From assembly GCA_021527695.1 (NCBI GenBank), contig JAKFAO010000005.1, positions 434,001 to 498,000 on the forward strand: a stretch of 64,000 nucleotides of DNA. The letters run 5' to 3'. This document shows positions 46,901 to 58,818 of the stretch, piece by piece; the stretch's first letter is position 1; every line of letters starts with the position of its first letter. This DNA comes from Naematelia aurantialba. Lineage: Eukaryota > Basidiomycota > Tremellomycetes > Tremellales > Naemateliaceae. The notes beneath the pieces were generated by a model, which did not search any database, was not told the DNA's origin, and saw nothing but the letters and a program-made list of their open reading frames with translations. Position numbers and translations under genes: made by a program.

Positions 46901-48719
46901 TCAAGGTGGATGTTGCAGTGGAATTTTGGGTCGATGGAGCTGATCTTTCTGAAGTGCGAGTATTGCTCAATCATATGGTTCACGTGTGAGCAATCTTCAT
47001 TCCGCGGCGGGCTTGGATGTTGAATTGTTGAATAGCTTCGGGCGATCAGGACTGTTCGTGGAGCTCTTTCAAAGTAGCAACTCGGCGGTCATCGCGCGCG
47101 CCCTGCAAGTTCTACACAACTCAGAAGCGCGGCCCGTCAACGGATCAAAGGGGGCGACAATGGTTGAGACAATGCTCATGGATATGTGAGCCTCTGTGAC
47201 GCACGTTTGAGATTATCACTCACCTCACTGCACTCGTTAGGACGGATATCTTCAAGCGAGACCGTACGACCATTCAGCAAGTGCTCGATTCGTTTGCGAC
47301 GTTCACCCATGTATTGGAGACTGAGTTCACCGACGATGCTGCTCAACGTGAGCCTTTTCTACGAGGGGCGCCCCAGAGCCACTGACAGTCAGACGTAGTG
47401 TTTGGTTCTTTGATCAACCGCTCAACCAAGTACATGGCAGAGTTGGGTATCAGTGACTTCGATCCCGATTCCATTATCCGTTCATCAGGAGACTTCCTGC
47501 GGATGACATCAGCTACTGCGGCTCCTGTGAGTTGAATCAATGAATGCAGCCTCGGTCTCAGCTCATCGCCTAAGACACTTGTATACCAAATTTCGACCTT
47601 GCTACACTTGTGCCTGGCCCGGTTTAATGTACGATACGAGTCAGCTGCCACGATTCTGCAAGTGTCAGATGCTCTTGCGACTCGCGAAACGACAGAGAAT
47701 ACTATTCGGACCGTCCTCTTCGAGTTCGCCGGCTCCGCGATACACGGCCATCAGGTCACCAGCCAGACACTTGATACCTTACTGAACTTCCTCGTTGATT
47801 CATCAGGTGCAGAGAACGAGCAGCAGGCACGCGTAATGGTTGAATCTGCGCCCGGCTGTATCGCGATCCTGCTTCGTGCTCATCCAAGCCTGACCGATGT
47901 GTCCGAAGCCGAACTCATGCTTTCGATCCTGCAAAAGGCGGCATCGATCTTGCTCATAGCTGAAAACTCGCAACCCGGCACGCTTGGTCACAATCTGAGC
48001 AAAATCCCCTCCGAAGCGGCGTCTGTACGACTGGATGTATTCAACTCCCTCCTCCTCGCGCATCTCGAGCTAGATGCGCATGGAGCCGTGTCAAGTCTAG
48101 CAACCTTCTTCCCGCTCGTGGGACGTGCAATGTCGCTTGCGCTTCGTGCGTGTGGGGATTATCTATCGCTCGAAGATGCCGGGGGCGATGGTGCAGAGAT
48201 GTTGTCTCTGGTGTTCTCGGGCTTCAGGCTTGTCATCCTGGATGCGTTGAGCTCGAATTTGCAAGGCGAGTTACCGAGGCATCTGGAGGATGACGCCGCT
48301 GAAGTCCTTTGGATGAGGATTTGGCCGGATTGGGATCGCCTGGTTTCGCTTTCTTTGGATTCAAAGTGTATCAATGGCGTGAGCACTCTCTTCTCAGGTA
48401 TTCCTTGTTACTGACAGGTGTGCAGCCTTTGAGAGCAGTGGTGCACTCGGTGCTGCTCGACGTCATCCTCTTCCTGGCGGCAGCCTCGGCCCATATCCTC
48501 TCTCGTCATTCGTCCGACCTAGCGAGCTGTCTCGGTGGTCTGGTGGAACAGACAGACGTGCCAAGCAGCAAGATGCGGAAGGCTATGACGGCGTTGGGCA
48601 AGGCTGGATCCGCTGATGGGCCTATAGAGAGGGGAAACTTGCTAGTGACTGTGAAGGCGGATTTGAGAGCCGCGGAGAGGCTAAGAGCTTTGAGGGCAGG
48701 AGCCCGACATCCACATTGA
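40987..48719 (+). CDS. Very large protein with two C1-like zinc fingers, function unrecognised
   Basis: Roughly 20 exons and about 2,200 residues. Start: ATG at 40987, 14 residues of acidic/Pro sequence onward, intron 41081-41128, then a Pro/Ser-rich lead-in. Residues encoded around 42800-42960 form one zinc block (H, then C-G-I-C, F-C-V-Q-C-T-L-C, H-L-S-C). The block at 43120-43310 forms another (C-Q-L-C, C-M-S-G-C, FHPHC, a final Cys). Both resemble C1/phorbol-ester-type or PHD-like fingers. The flanking sequence is almost all helical and Leu-rich, suggesting an armadillo/HEAT-type solenoid. I do not recognise a characterised orthologue. The splice at about 46779-46880 is ambiguous: two overlapping frames are both open. 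The exact exon chain there is provisional. Confidence 0.7.
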
Positions 48720-49358
48720 TGAATAATGTCTACGCAGGTAACATATGTGAGAAGAACGGTAGACGCCGGAGAGCAACCTCCCTTCCAGAGGTGAGATTGA
48801 AAACAGTACATGCGTTCAATGCGTCCCTGTCTTGGCTGTCCCCGCGACTATCATCGGTTTAGAGAATGTCCCAGCTTGTCCACAGCGGCCATGTCTTTTA
48901 CGGGGTGCATGGAGCGACTCAGGAGGTGGACTTTTGTGCGGCTTATATCATACTTGCGATCAGAAACATCCATACCTTGGACAGGTTGCGCGTGCATGTC
49001 TCGTTCTGCGTCAGCGCTGTCAAAACGAACGATATCAAGTAGGTAGGACTGTGGCCGGCGGCCGGACGACGAAGAAAACCTCAACCTTGCAAGTCTTTTG
49101 AGCTCCAGGGTTTTCAGCTTCTCGTCGTCTCGAACCTTCCTCGTCTGGCCGGACGAACATTACGACCACTCTGCTACGTATGAGGTACACTAGCCCTCCT
49201 CCAAGTGTCGAGCTGCAGCCTCATCGCGGCGAATTTTGACACTTAGTGTAAATTGTACGAATACCAAACGACAAACGACAAACGGTGAATTGGGCTTCGG
49301 TTCCTCGAACTTCTGTCTTGGGTCGTCGAGCTGATAGTGATGACAGAGAACGACCACG
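48720..49358. other. Intergenic, C1 protein to small membrane protein
   Basis: 639 bp on the same strand. Several short open frames occur, but none shows family-like composition or splicing support. It is probably a 3' region plus promoter. Confidence 0.5.
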
Positions 49359-49797
49359 ATGAACCCAGCTGTGCCCTCCAAGACGCCGTCGATGGTCTTA
49401 CAGGCAATAGAGTCGGACCTACCCCTGTTCGCCCAGATCATCTCGTGAGTTTTGCGATTCGCTCTTCCCCTTCCCTCCCACTCTTGTGTGGCCCAGCATC
49501 TCCCCGTTCATTCTTCCTGGTTTCTCATTCATCGGTCGTGAGAAAGACAAGTTGATGTGCTCCAGATCAGCGCCGCCAATCCTTCGAACGCGCTTGATAC
49601 TCGTTGCCACGGTCTCTCTATGCCTGGCACTGCTTTCGTCGTTCGGTGCTTATAGCCTGCCAATCCATCCGTACTTGCGGTTTTGCCTGGTGGTCCTGTC
49701 CTTCATCGCAGCCGGCATCGGCATGCTTATTGTCGCCATCTCAGCAGTCATCATCTTGGTCGTGTTCATGGTGCTGGCGCCTCGCCGGTTTAAATGA
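49359..49797 (+). CDS. 128-residue membrane protein, family not recognised
   Basis: Two exons (49359-49444, 49497-49797) with a 52-nt GTGAGT...CCCAG intron. The ATG at 49359 was chosen over the one at 49339 because only it splices in phase with the downstream frame. The product starts MNPAVPSKTPSMVLQAIE, then FAQIISSISPFILPGFSFIGREK. It ends in two long hydrophobic spans (ILVATVSLCLALLSSFGAYS and FCLVVLSFIAAGIGMLIVAI plus IILVVFMVL), with a basic PRRFK tail. The hairpin-like pair of spans close to the C-terminus suggests an ER or lipid-droplet type topology. That is an inference only. Confidence 0.65.
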
Positions 49798-50110
49798 GAC
49801 ATCCGAGCATGAGCGAGGGGAGAATAATGCGATTCGATGAGTACTTATGTTGTACATTGAAATGTAATCTATGCGCCATAACCCACGAGCTGCAGCGTCA
49901 CTGTGGCATCAGAGTGGAACGCTACATTTTCAACGTCTACAGGTGACATTTATGCGCCTGACACCGGAGGAGCTTTGTTTGTGCGCACCGTGCGGTGTAA
50001 ACGCTCAAGGTGCGTTTCATAGCATATGCAGATGTATCTTGCAGTCTACCCACTCGAGAATTCGCAACCCATGGAAGCCACGAACCTCCCCTTTTCACAC
50101 CAGAACACAC
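49798..50110. other. Convergent intergenic
   Basis: 313 bp between two converging stop codons. No gene, RNA or repeat was recognised. Confidence 0.55.
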
Positions 50111-51192
50111 TCAAGAGCTCGGAAACTAGTACGGTCGGTCAGTTGCGAGTGCAATGTGACTGGTACCGGGGTGGTGGCAAGGTTCAGCTTACCGGAACGA
50201 CAAGGTTCTTATGCACTTCAAGCACATTGTCGCCGTCATCCACAAAGACGAGACGATACTTCTCAGCCTTTGCCTCTCGATCCCCCTTGGGTGCTGCCGA
50301 GCCACCGCGTACACCAAGACCCATCCCAGTGCCGGGAATGGGCGCCGAACGCACCGTCGCCCTGTAGAACGTCGTTGTTTCCGGGTAAAGCGCGAGCACC
50401 TGGGATCCCTTGGGGAAGTCTTCCAGGTTGGATGGATGCGCGGATGAATGTGTTGGCCCATTTGGGTCCGGTAGTGGTATGAGAGATCGTAATGTTGTGT
50501 TGTACGTCCTGGTTGTGGAATCACACCGTTAGTCATGCTCCTTCACACCAGAGGATAGAAACAAGGCACTGTTTGTCATCATCGTCCTCGACCTCGTACC
50601 GCATCTTATCCTGCTGTATACACCTGCGGACCGTGGCGAGGATCCAGTTCCCTCCTTCCTGGCCGGGTACCCGAAATGCGACTTTCCGCCCTGGGCCGAG
50701 CGGTAATTGATCGTGGTACGCCTCGCGACGCTGTCTGCTCGATGCTTCGCGGCTCATCGGCGTATCTGGCGACGACGACCGTTTTCGTTTGGCCACGCCG
50801 GGCGTGACGGCTGAAACACTCTCGGATAGTGGCACGGACTCGTTCCGACGCAAAGCAATCAGGAAGGCCAACTTGTCCAGCGCCTCGTCTAGAGTCTGCC
50901 GATTCTCCGGTCGTTCGTCCTCGACGGTAGGCAACAGCCGCAACGTGTCAACAAACCCATGCCACATCTGAGTCATCGCTGCGCAAATGTCAGCCTTGCC
51001 CGGCATCAATCTTCCCATAAGGCCCCAAAGCAAGCGATGCCAGCCGGACGTTTCCAGTTCAAAAGGAATCAGCAGGGTGAGTAATTCTAGGTTGCGATCA
51101 GGTAAGGAAGAGGGAATTGTCCACTTACCAGGTTCAGTGTTCTCGGGCATTGCCTTTCGTGAGACCACGGGTCGGCTCCGCCCACTCGACAT
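50111..51192 (-). CDS. SGF29: SAGA complex subunit Sgf29 (tandem Tudor)
   Basis: Four exons. Exon 1 is 51129-51192 (MSSGRSRPVVS); the last is only 15 nt (50111-50125, giving FPSS and a stop). An N-terminal helical part (LLTLLIPFELETSGWHRLLWGLMGRL) leads through a Lys/Ser linker to the C-terminal SGF29 double-Tudor domain: GRKVAFRVPGQEGGNWILATVRR, YEVEDDDDKQ, GSQVLALYPETTTFYRATV and KYRLVFVDDG. This domain binds H3K4me2/3 and anchors the SAGA acetyltransferase module. The first intron is in frame and open. The 15-nt last exon is inferred from a GTAAGC donor after VVP; without it the protein would end VVPVS. Confidence 0.87.
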
Positions 51193-51750
51193 GATACTAA
51201 ACGGGACAACAGGCAAGCGAGTCAAAATGCTACACAGGGCGAAAGGATGTTTCCGCTGCAAGACTGTGATGGATATGGCGGGACGTGTAGGATTCCTGAT
51301 GATAAGAGCGTTCAGATACGACTAGATATGAGAGACATGGGGGGGAGGCTTTGGAAAGAGTTGTGATGGACACACAAGAAGGCTTGGACTAGAGCATAAA
51401 CTGCGGCCAGACTGAAAATCAACAATGACATTTGGTTCAGGCACAAAACCACCAGAGCTCATTCTTCCAGCAGCTGCAGCAAGCCCATCCATGTCACATT
51501 TTTGCATTGTTTTCCTTCTGACTACAGACACTTCCTCGCCCTTCGACTGCTCTCCCCCTCCCACACGTCTATCCACGCGGAAGGGGACAGAACAGACACC
51601 AAATGAGCCACGGTCACACCAAGAGAAGGAGCTGTGCGGCTAACTAGATGAATGACCACTGAAACTAGTGGTAAAATACAACCCAAGGGATTCAAGAAGA
51701 GCGAGGCGGACGGGGAAACTCGAGGGGGAAAGCTGCCAGTATAACACAGG
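51193..51750. other. Intergenic SGF29 / EPL1
   Basis: 558 bp between the EPL1 stop and the SGF29 start, both genes being minus-strand. It holds the SGF29 promoter. No gene was recognised. Confidence 0.55.
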
Positions 51751-54700
51751 TCACTGCGCACGCGAAGCAACTTGTGCCTGTCGATGGGCAGGGAGCTTGA
51801 GCTGCATGCTCGGGTTTGGCGCCATGACGGGAGATGCAAATGTTTGGGCTTGGACCATCCCGTTGCCATTGGACCCCGGGACCGACTGTAAGTTGGCCTG
51901 CTGCTGTTGCTGCTGTTGTTGAGCATAATCCGATGCCGCTTTAAGCTGCTTGACCTTCTGCATGCGCGCGTGAGCGATGTACTTGGCAATGTCCGTTCCA
52001 AAGCCATGCGCTTGAGCCTGATTTGCGATGTCGCGCATCTGTTCCGGGGTGAAATTGGCAAGCGCAGCGGCCGTCGCTGCGTGGTGACCGTTTGGGACAG
52101 GAGCGGGTGAGCCGTTGTTATCGTTGTTGGCATGGGCAGCTGCAACCAACTGGGCCTGGGCCTGGGCCTGCACCTGAAGTTGCATTCGCAGCTGAGCTTG
52201 CTGCTGGGGGGTCAGGGTGGTCTGCCCTTGCTGAAAGGCGATCGGATTGGGTTGGACAACGCCATTAGCCATCTGTGGAGATTGGCCATTTAGCTGCGCT
52301 TGACCAGGATGTAATGACGCAGTAGGCGACACGGATGGTCGAGTCTGATTCGGCGGTGGCATTTGGCCAGTTTGCGATGGCGGCCGTTTCATCCCCCCTG
52401 GTCGACCGTTGGGTACCTGCGCCCCAGGAGGAAGCATTGCCTGTCCGTTGACCGCCGGCAAGCCATTGGACTGGCCGTCTGAAGGCACCACCCTCTGGCT
52501 CACCTGCAACGGCATTTGCTGTTGGCCTTGTTGAGCCGCCAGTGGTTGTTGCTGTTGGGCCAGTAATGCCTGCTGCTGCGCCATGGCGGCCTGCTGCTGT
52601 GCAAGTTGCTGTTGGAATCGTTGAAACTGCTCCATCTGCATGACCTGATGCTGGTGCTGCAGAGCTTGCTGTTGCAAGACAGCTTGGTTTGGAGGGGCCG
52701 GTCGATTGAAGATTGGTGCGGGCGGGAGCTCTACGATCGTGTCCAAAGCGGCCATGGCTTGGCCGAACGGGCTAAGTTCCGGACGAAGTTTTTCGCAATC
52801 GTTGTCGTTGAGCAAGCTCACGCGATACCGAATGTACCTGAGGCGTCAGGGACAGCACAATCTGGACGCGCCGGAGCGACTTACTTTGGGTCGAGATCGT
52901 CAATGATGACCCGATCTCCCTGCCCACTCAATCCCATTCCGACGCCCACCGCTCCACCATGATCCACATCATATCTCCAGATCTCGTTGAGACGCCTTCT
53001 CTTGGCAAGAGAATGTAATTCGCCTTCAGCTTGCGCTGACGGCCTTGATGCTTCTCCCTCCGTGGGATTCTCCTCATCCAGACCCTCATCTTCGTCCTCG
53101 ACCTCCTCGTCGCTGAGCGTCGGAGCATCATCGATGGATACAGGTCGTCTGGAGGAAGATCGTAAACAAAATGTGTCCGGGAACAGACGATCCTCTAAGC
53201 TCGCTTTTGGACCTGCTCGAACTCTAACTGACGATACGGGTCGTCGGTCCAAGCGCACTATTCCGCCACGGCCCTTTCGCAATCTGAAGGCGGATGACAA
53301 CGCTTGATCCTCTTCACCAACCTCCCCATCAGGGCGGCGACGAAATGGGTCAAGGTCGGTGACCGGTCGCCAGCCGTGTTGTGAGGAGGCAGATGGCAAG
53401 GGGAGATAAGAGTTATCGACAACATCGTCCCACTGTTGATCGGCTTCTTTCTTTCGGGCGATCTCTTCATCGAGCTTCTGCTTGAGAGTATACATTCGCT
53501 CTTTGATTGCTTCCGGTGTGTGTCGTGACGATACCGCTGCGAATGGATTGCGGTCGACATTCTTATTACTGAGGTCGACCGCCCGTCTGTCCCTATCCTC
53601 CTTTTCGCGATCTTGAATTCGTTTCCTGATTTGAGGGACATTCTGCTGTTGCACAGCAAGCGCATGGTGACCGCCAAGCTGACTGACATTGACTGTCGAT
53701 GTCGTGATCGCTGAAAGTTCCCGGCCAGTGATGAGAATCTCCTCGTGACTTGACATGCCGAGACTGGGCCATCGTTTCTTCGTCTCCCACAACTTCCATT
53801 TCGCCCCCCACACCTCACGCTCAACGGTGTACAGCCGTTGTTTCTCCTGCTCGCGTGTTAAAACCATCTGTGCGAGCGAGTGCGCAGAGCGCAGTTCGTA
53901 TTGCAGTTTCTGCATACGTTCGACAGAAAAGTTGTCTGTGCGACGCGTCTTGCGGGTTGCGCGGATATCACGTCGTCGAAAGCATACGTACGGGTCGCCA
54001 TCATTCGTCTCGTCATAGTTGAGGGCTGGCATGATAGACCGGCCCTTGCGTTTCTCGCGGCGATCCTTCCAATGCGAGAAGACAGAGCGTGCCATGCGAG
54101 CCAAAGCTTTAGTTTCAGGGAGATTCTTGGGGATCTCATTACTGGGCAGAAACGAGGCTTGTATTGGTGATGAGAACAGAGGTTCGACAGAAGTAAAAGC
54201 AGGCATCAGGGAGAGGTTCTGTTTGTAAGTTCAAGTCTGCGCGCGGCCAACTCACGGTATGCAGCATTGGCACGCTGTCCTCGGCGTGTTTCTCGAGTAC
54301 ACCCATGATATACTCAAAAGTGTCTTCCGAGATGTATAATGCAGCTGGTGTCTCCTTCTCTTCCCTGCCTTTGCCCTTGACTCTGCTCGGGCGCCCAGCG
54401 CCAGGGGGCTGATTAATACCTTGACTGTCGCGCAATGGACTGGGTGAAGGTGGTGGTTGTTCGCCGCCACTCGAGCCCTCTGCCTTCGCGTTGAAAGCGT
54501 TCAGCCACCGTTCATCCTCCTCATCCATACAATAGCCCAATCCACCCCAGCCCCCACTGCTCTCCTCAACGGTATCGCTGAAGCGAATATACCCAGTCGG
54601 CTCCACATACTGGCGCTTCTGGTAAAGTTCGGCATAGTCAGTGACCTGGATGAGCCCGGTAGCGTCAGGTGTGGGGATGTGGTAGTTGAGTGTCGAGTAA

Positions 54701-55407
54701 GTTGGTTGCGGTTTTGAGGACGTCGGAGAGGATGGCTTGGTGGCTGGACGGGACAGGAGGAGGGAAGCGGAGGACAAGGCGGCTTGGAGATGATGTTCCT
54801 AGTAGCGTCAGTCTACCGTGTCGACCAACACTGCCACACCAAAGAATCGCCACGATCGCGAAACTTCCCAAAGTAGTAACCATCCAGCAGAGTCATCCAC
54901 CTCTCTGATAGCGCTCAGATGTCTCGATGACACGCATACAAAACCCGGCGCAGCGTCCTGGCAGCCCTCTGACCTGTCCATTGCGCCGTTCAAAGTAGCT
55001 GAAAGGTCGAAAGAAGGACCGTAAAGAGGGAATCAAAATCGTGAAAAACAAGCCGATTTCCCGCGACTCGCGAAACGGACACCGCCTTTGTTGAGACGCT
55101 CTCGCCGCTGACCCCACCGTCTTTGAGAGCCTTTTGGATGGCATCCACCATATACTTAGACCCCTCTTGCATGGCAAGAATGGAGAGAGCACTCGCGACT
55201 CACCAATAGTTCACCGCTTTCCACGCCCTTTGCGCCAACATGCTGATGTTTTGTCCCCTCGGAAGAACTGCTCGTCTCGTTTTCCCACACGATCGTCTCG
55301 GCGGTCGCGAGGTCGGCGCGTTCGTTCCCCTTGAGAATGAGTAATTTTGTCTTGTTGGTGACCCTTCCAGCGCGCCTGGAAGAGGTCACCATCCTGCCCG
55401 GGGCCAT
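51751..55407 (-). CDS. EPL1: Enhancer of polycomb-like, NuA4 subunit Epl1
   Basis: Four exons (55204-55407, then from 54798, from about 54215, and from about 52835), about 1,050 residues. Exon 1 gives MAPGRMVTSSRRAGRVTNKTKLLILKG and GVESGEL, and exon 2 continues EHHLQAALSSASLLL, the canonical Epl1 start. The EPcA region follows: YVEPTGYIRFSDTVEES, DEEDERWL and FEYIMGVLEKHAEDS. It continues DPYVCFRRRDIRATRKTRRTD, MQKLQYELRSAHSLAQMV and WKLWETKKRWPSLG. The C-terminal third is Gln/Ala/Pro-rich (52150-52700). Epl1 holds Esa1, Yng2 and Eaf6 together in NuA4/Piccolo to acetylate histones H4 and H2A. Intron 1 is unusually long (404 nt). ATG 55407 was taken as start; the in-frame ATG at 55392 is an alternative. 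Confidence 0.9.
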
Positions 55408-55917
55408 GGATGGCGCTGGACTCGGCTTCTCAGAACCCACAGAGGCTCTCGTAGACGCGCCGGTGCTATGTCTACTTGTGCCGGCGGTCCTTTGTAGACC
55501 CTCCTATGGTGAGAGGGACGAGTCGTTACTAAACCGCCCAATCACCTCGCTAGTTTCCACTCGGTCGCAACCCCCTTTCTTTCTCTCGCCGCCCGGGGAA
55601 AGAACCCTGAAACTTCCGCCGCAGGGGGGAAAAAAAATCCACTCTAGGAAAATCTGCCGGCGTTTCGGCATTTCTAATGTGGCACACATCCCTCAACCTC
55701 ACCAAACACTAATGACACGGGCAAGTGTGGCTACTTGAACCAAAGTCCAGGATGCTACAATACGGTATTCTTCAAAATGTGTACAAGTCTTGGCTGTTGG
55801 GGGAATATAAGCCTTGAAGCGGTCGAACTGAGCTTCACAATCAACTCACAATGTATTCGACGTGACGCCTGCACAACCACAGTCTCGGCAACTGCCTGCC
55901 CCAGAAATATGCCCACT
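55408..55917. other. Intergenic EPL1 / FCF2
   Basis: 510 bp between the EPL1 start and the FCF2 stop, both minus-strand; it holds the EPL1 promoter. A purine/pyrimidine-rich stretch at 55600-55650 is the only oddity. Confidence 0.55.
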
Positions 55918-57551
55918 TCACCACTTAGTCCTCTTCTTCCAACCTCGTCCTCGACCATTCTCCATCCTGTTGTCCTGCAGGTCATCATATTTTCGCTTCG
56001 CGTAGGACCCGATCGCATCGTCATGGACCAAGCCCTGCACCACCTGACCTGGCTTGTACTTGCGCTCAGGCTGCTGCGTGGTGTCTTGCAAGTGCCGCGG
56101 TTGCTCGACCATGGTACCAATCTGCATCGTGAGTATTATGAAGCAGGAACGCCGCAGAGTTTCTTGGGAGTATGACGCCGGAGTGACATTTACAACTACA
56201 GCGGAAGGCTCGCGGTGGATGTGACCTTATGACTGATCGCCAATGAGGATGAAACAACTCACTGCAAATAGTTGTGGCACCTTGCCCGCCTTATTACCGC
56301 CCTTCATGAACCGTTTTGGATCCAAGCTGTTCGCCAATGCCAAGGCCTGATAATCTCGCTTCATCTGGGGCAGATCATCTGACTTGATCGCCGGTATGGT
56401 TGCCCACAGCTCGGATGCCGTAGCTTTCTTTGGTTGCTAACAAAGGTTAGTCGCATCTGCTGAACGTCGACAATAAGGACTTACGGCAGCTCTTTCGCGC
56501 TTGTTTAACTGCCTAGAATACGGTAGGTCGTCGAGCTCAAGAACTCCTTCAGATTCACGGGAAGCGGAATGTGCAACCTTGGGAGCTTGGGTTGGGATAT
56601 TGGCAGAGCCATCGGCATGGAAGGACAAGCGTGGAGCAGGCAGCTTCGAGATCGTGATGTCCGGGATGGGCCTAATTCTCTCAGCAGCTACCTTGAGATC
56701 AAAAGGGGAAATTACGCTTCTCTCTTGCTTCCCAGATATTTCCCTTCTGTGCCATCAAACTGCAAGACAACCTCTGCTTCCTGTTTCTCCCTCTGAGCAT
56801 CAATCTTGATCGCAGCCGATTTTGCCTTAGCTGCATCTCTTGCCGCTCGCAGTAAAGCCTCCATATGTTCGTTCTCATCATCAGTGTCATCCGACTCTGA
56901 TGTTTCAGCTGGACTATCAGATTCTGACTCGTCCGTCGAAGAGGTCTCTGAGCCGGAGTCGCTTTGAAGGGAACTAGGTCCGTTGGAGCAGTCTTCGACG
57001 GTAGGATCTGAATCTTCGTCCGTCGACTTCTGAACAAGCTCGGGAACTACCTGATGAGATGGTGAATGCTGCGCGAAGAGTTTGACCATGGTCGCGGTTT
57101 CGTTTCCAGTCGGGACGACATCTTCCGCTACGTCACCTTCTGTGCCCTCGGTCGCTGGCGCCGCCGATTCGCCTTCCACTGAAGAACCAGGTTCTCGGGC
57201 CCCAGATATCACTGCCCTGTTCTCATTCGTGCCATCAACATCACCCGCCTCCTCCAGCTCATACTGTCGCTCTGCTCTGACTTGCTCTAAATGCCGATGC
57301 CGAGCATCTCTCGCGCTCAAGCCGCTGCGCTGCGGGGAAACTCGACTGGTTGACGCGACCGGAGACTGGAGCATCTGCTCAGCCTCTTGGAGCGTCAGCT
57401 CATCGGCCGTCTTGTGGTGGTTGTGGCGATGGTTATGCTGAGCTGCTGGAGTCCGAGAGGTTGATCTCGGCGTGTGGCGTGCCGTTGCCGATCTGGGAGT
57501 CAGATTGAGAGGGGTCGAGGGACGAGAGAGCGACCGGCGAGTAGACGTCAT
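55918..57551 (-). CDS. FCF2: rRNA-processing factor Fcf2 (TdIF2-like)
   Basis: Five exons, about 420 residues. The long N-terminal part is Ser/Thr/Glu-rich and disordered (DESESDSPAETSESDD), followed by helical KSAAIKIDAQREKQEAEVVLQF. The C-terminal Fcf2 domain is clear: ASELWATIPAI, DLPQMKRDYQALALANSLDPKRFMKGG, KVPQLFA. After a last intron comes IGTMVEQPRH, then YAKRKYDDLQDNR, ending GWKKRTKW. Fcf2 is a nucleolar factor needed for early cleavages of pre-18S rRNA, functionally beside Sas10. It is shorter than human DNTTIP2 but longer than yeast Fcf2 because of the N-terminal extension. Confidence 0.88.
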
Positions 57552-57896
57552 GTTGCTATGGAGAAGCGAGTGCCAGATCGGTTGGCAACCTTAGCAGACT
57601 GCTAAGATGGTGGGTGCGTTCTAGACTGTCAATACTTGCGTTGACGCCAACACAGTCAAGACCCAACCGAGAATACCTGACGGGAATCTGAGCAACGAGG
57701 CGAGGTAAAGACGTCGAAAACGTTGCTCAGGCACGTCCTAGGAGAGCGCGGAGAAGGAGGCCATGTCCGCGTGGGGCTCCGCAGAACGGGGCAGGGCGAA
57801 AATGAACCTGCTGCTGTTTTGTCGCTGCTGATACTTGTTTTCGCTTTTAACACTGCTGGTCTTGACGTTGCTCGTCTGTCCTTTCCACCGGCATCA
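57552..57896. promoter_or_regulatory. Divergent promoter region FCF2 / fRMsr
   Basis: 345 bp between diverging starts; no distinct motif was recognised. Confidence 0.45.
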
Positions 57897-58753
57897 TGCC
57901 ACACGCAGATAGCAGCCTCGTCCCCGATGACGTCAAGACGTGCGTGTCACCAGTCACCTTCCTCGTCAAGCTCTCGGGGAAACTCATGGCTGATACAGCT
58001 TTTGCAGTAAAGCACAATTCTATGCTCATGTACAGGAACAGCTGTTACACCTGCTTGATGGTTCCACTTATTGGGTATGTTATACCGAGATATAGCCCTC
58101 TAAAATTGAACTGACTGCTCATTGAAAGGTGTCGAACCTCGCCCAGGCAGCCGCCCTCTTGTACAATTCCTACCTTTCCACGCCTATCTACAGGTCGACC
58201 TCATTCGATAGCCCACTTGTAAATTGGGTTGGATTCTATATCCAGCCAACACTGGAATCGTCCAGTACCTCTATAAAGGCATCTACTTCGCATCGGCCGC
58301 TCCTGGTGGGCCCTTACAATGGCCGCCCCGCCTGCGTGGCTATCAACCCACTCAAGGGCAAAGGAGTATGTGCCGATGCATTTGTCGATGACCGGACAGT
58401 CATAGTGGAGGATGTGGAGGCTTATCCTGGACACATTGGTTAGCTCCTTCCATCACCTGCACTGATGAGAAGAAACTAAGATGCAACAGCCTGTGATGGT
58501 GATACCCGCTCAGAGATCGTTGTTCCTATGAAACTCACAACCGCATCCAGCGGCCAAGGTACAATCGCTGGAGTCTTGGACCTCGATTCGACCGGTCTCG
58601 GCACATTTGATACCGAAGACCAGAAGGGTTTGGAAGGCATTGTCAGTATCTTAAGAGAAGCTTGTACTTTAAAATCATTATGAATATGCAGGTCTGGTAC
58701 GACACAGCAGGGGGGGGGGGTTCAAGTATTGGTACAACAAGTCATCATCATAG
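57897..58753 (+). CDS. Free methionine-(R)-sulfoxide reductase, GAF domain
   Basis: Five exons. MPHADSSLVPDDVKT joins FCSKAQFYAHVQEQLLHLLDGSTYW, then VSNLAQAAALLYNSYL and NWVGFYI. The fRMsr core is complete: LLVGPYNGRPACVAI, KGKGVCADAFVDDRTVIVEDVEAYPGHI and ACDGDTRSEIVVPM, with the three Cys that form the catalytic and resolving set, then GVLDLDS. The enzyme reduces free Met-R-sulfoxide with thioredoxin in the cytosol (yeast YKL069W). The last exon carries a run of 11 G (58710-58720). I use donor 58635 region (A|GTATCT), giving GIVSLVRHS...NKSSS and TAG at 58751-58753. The alternative donor three bases earlier reads WYDTAG and ends at 58814. The G-run makes either tail uncertain. Confidence 0.82.
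58710..58720 (+). repeat. Poly-G run (11 G) in last fRMsr exon
   Basis: Eleven consecutive G residues within the coding tail; its length determines the frame of the C-terminus. Confidence 0.9.
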
Positions 58754-58818
58754 TCCCACGCGTTGCCGTTCCAGGACACTCTTTTGTGAAGCATCCCGTG
58801 ATACGCGCCTTTAAGTCA

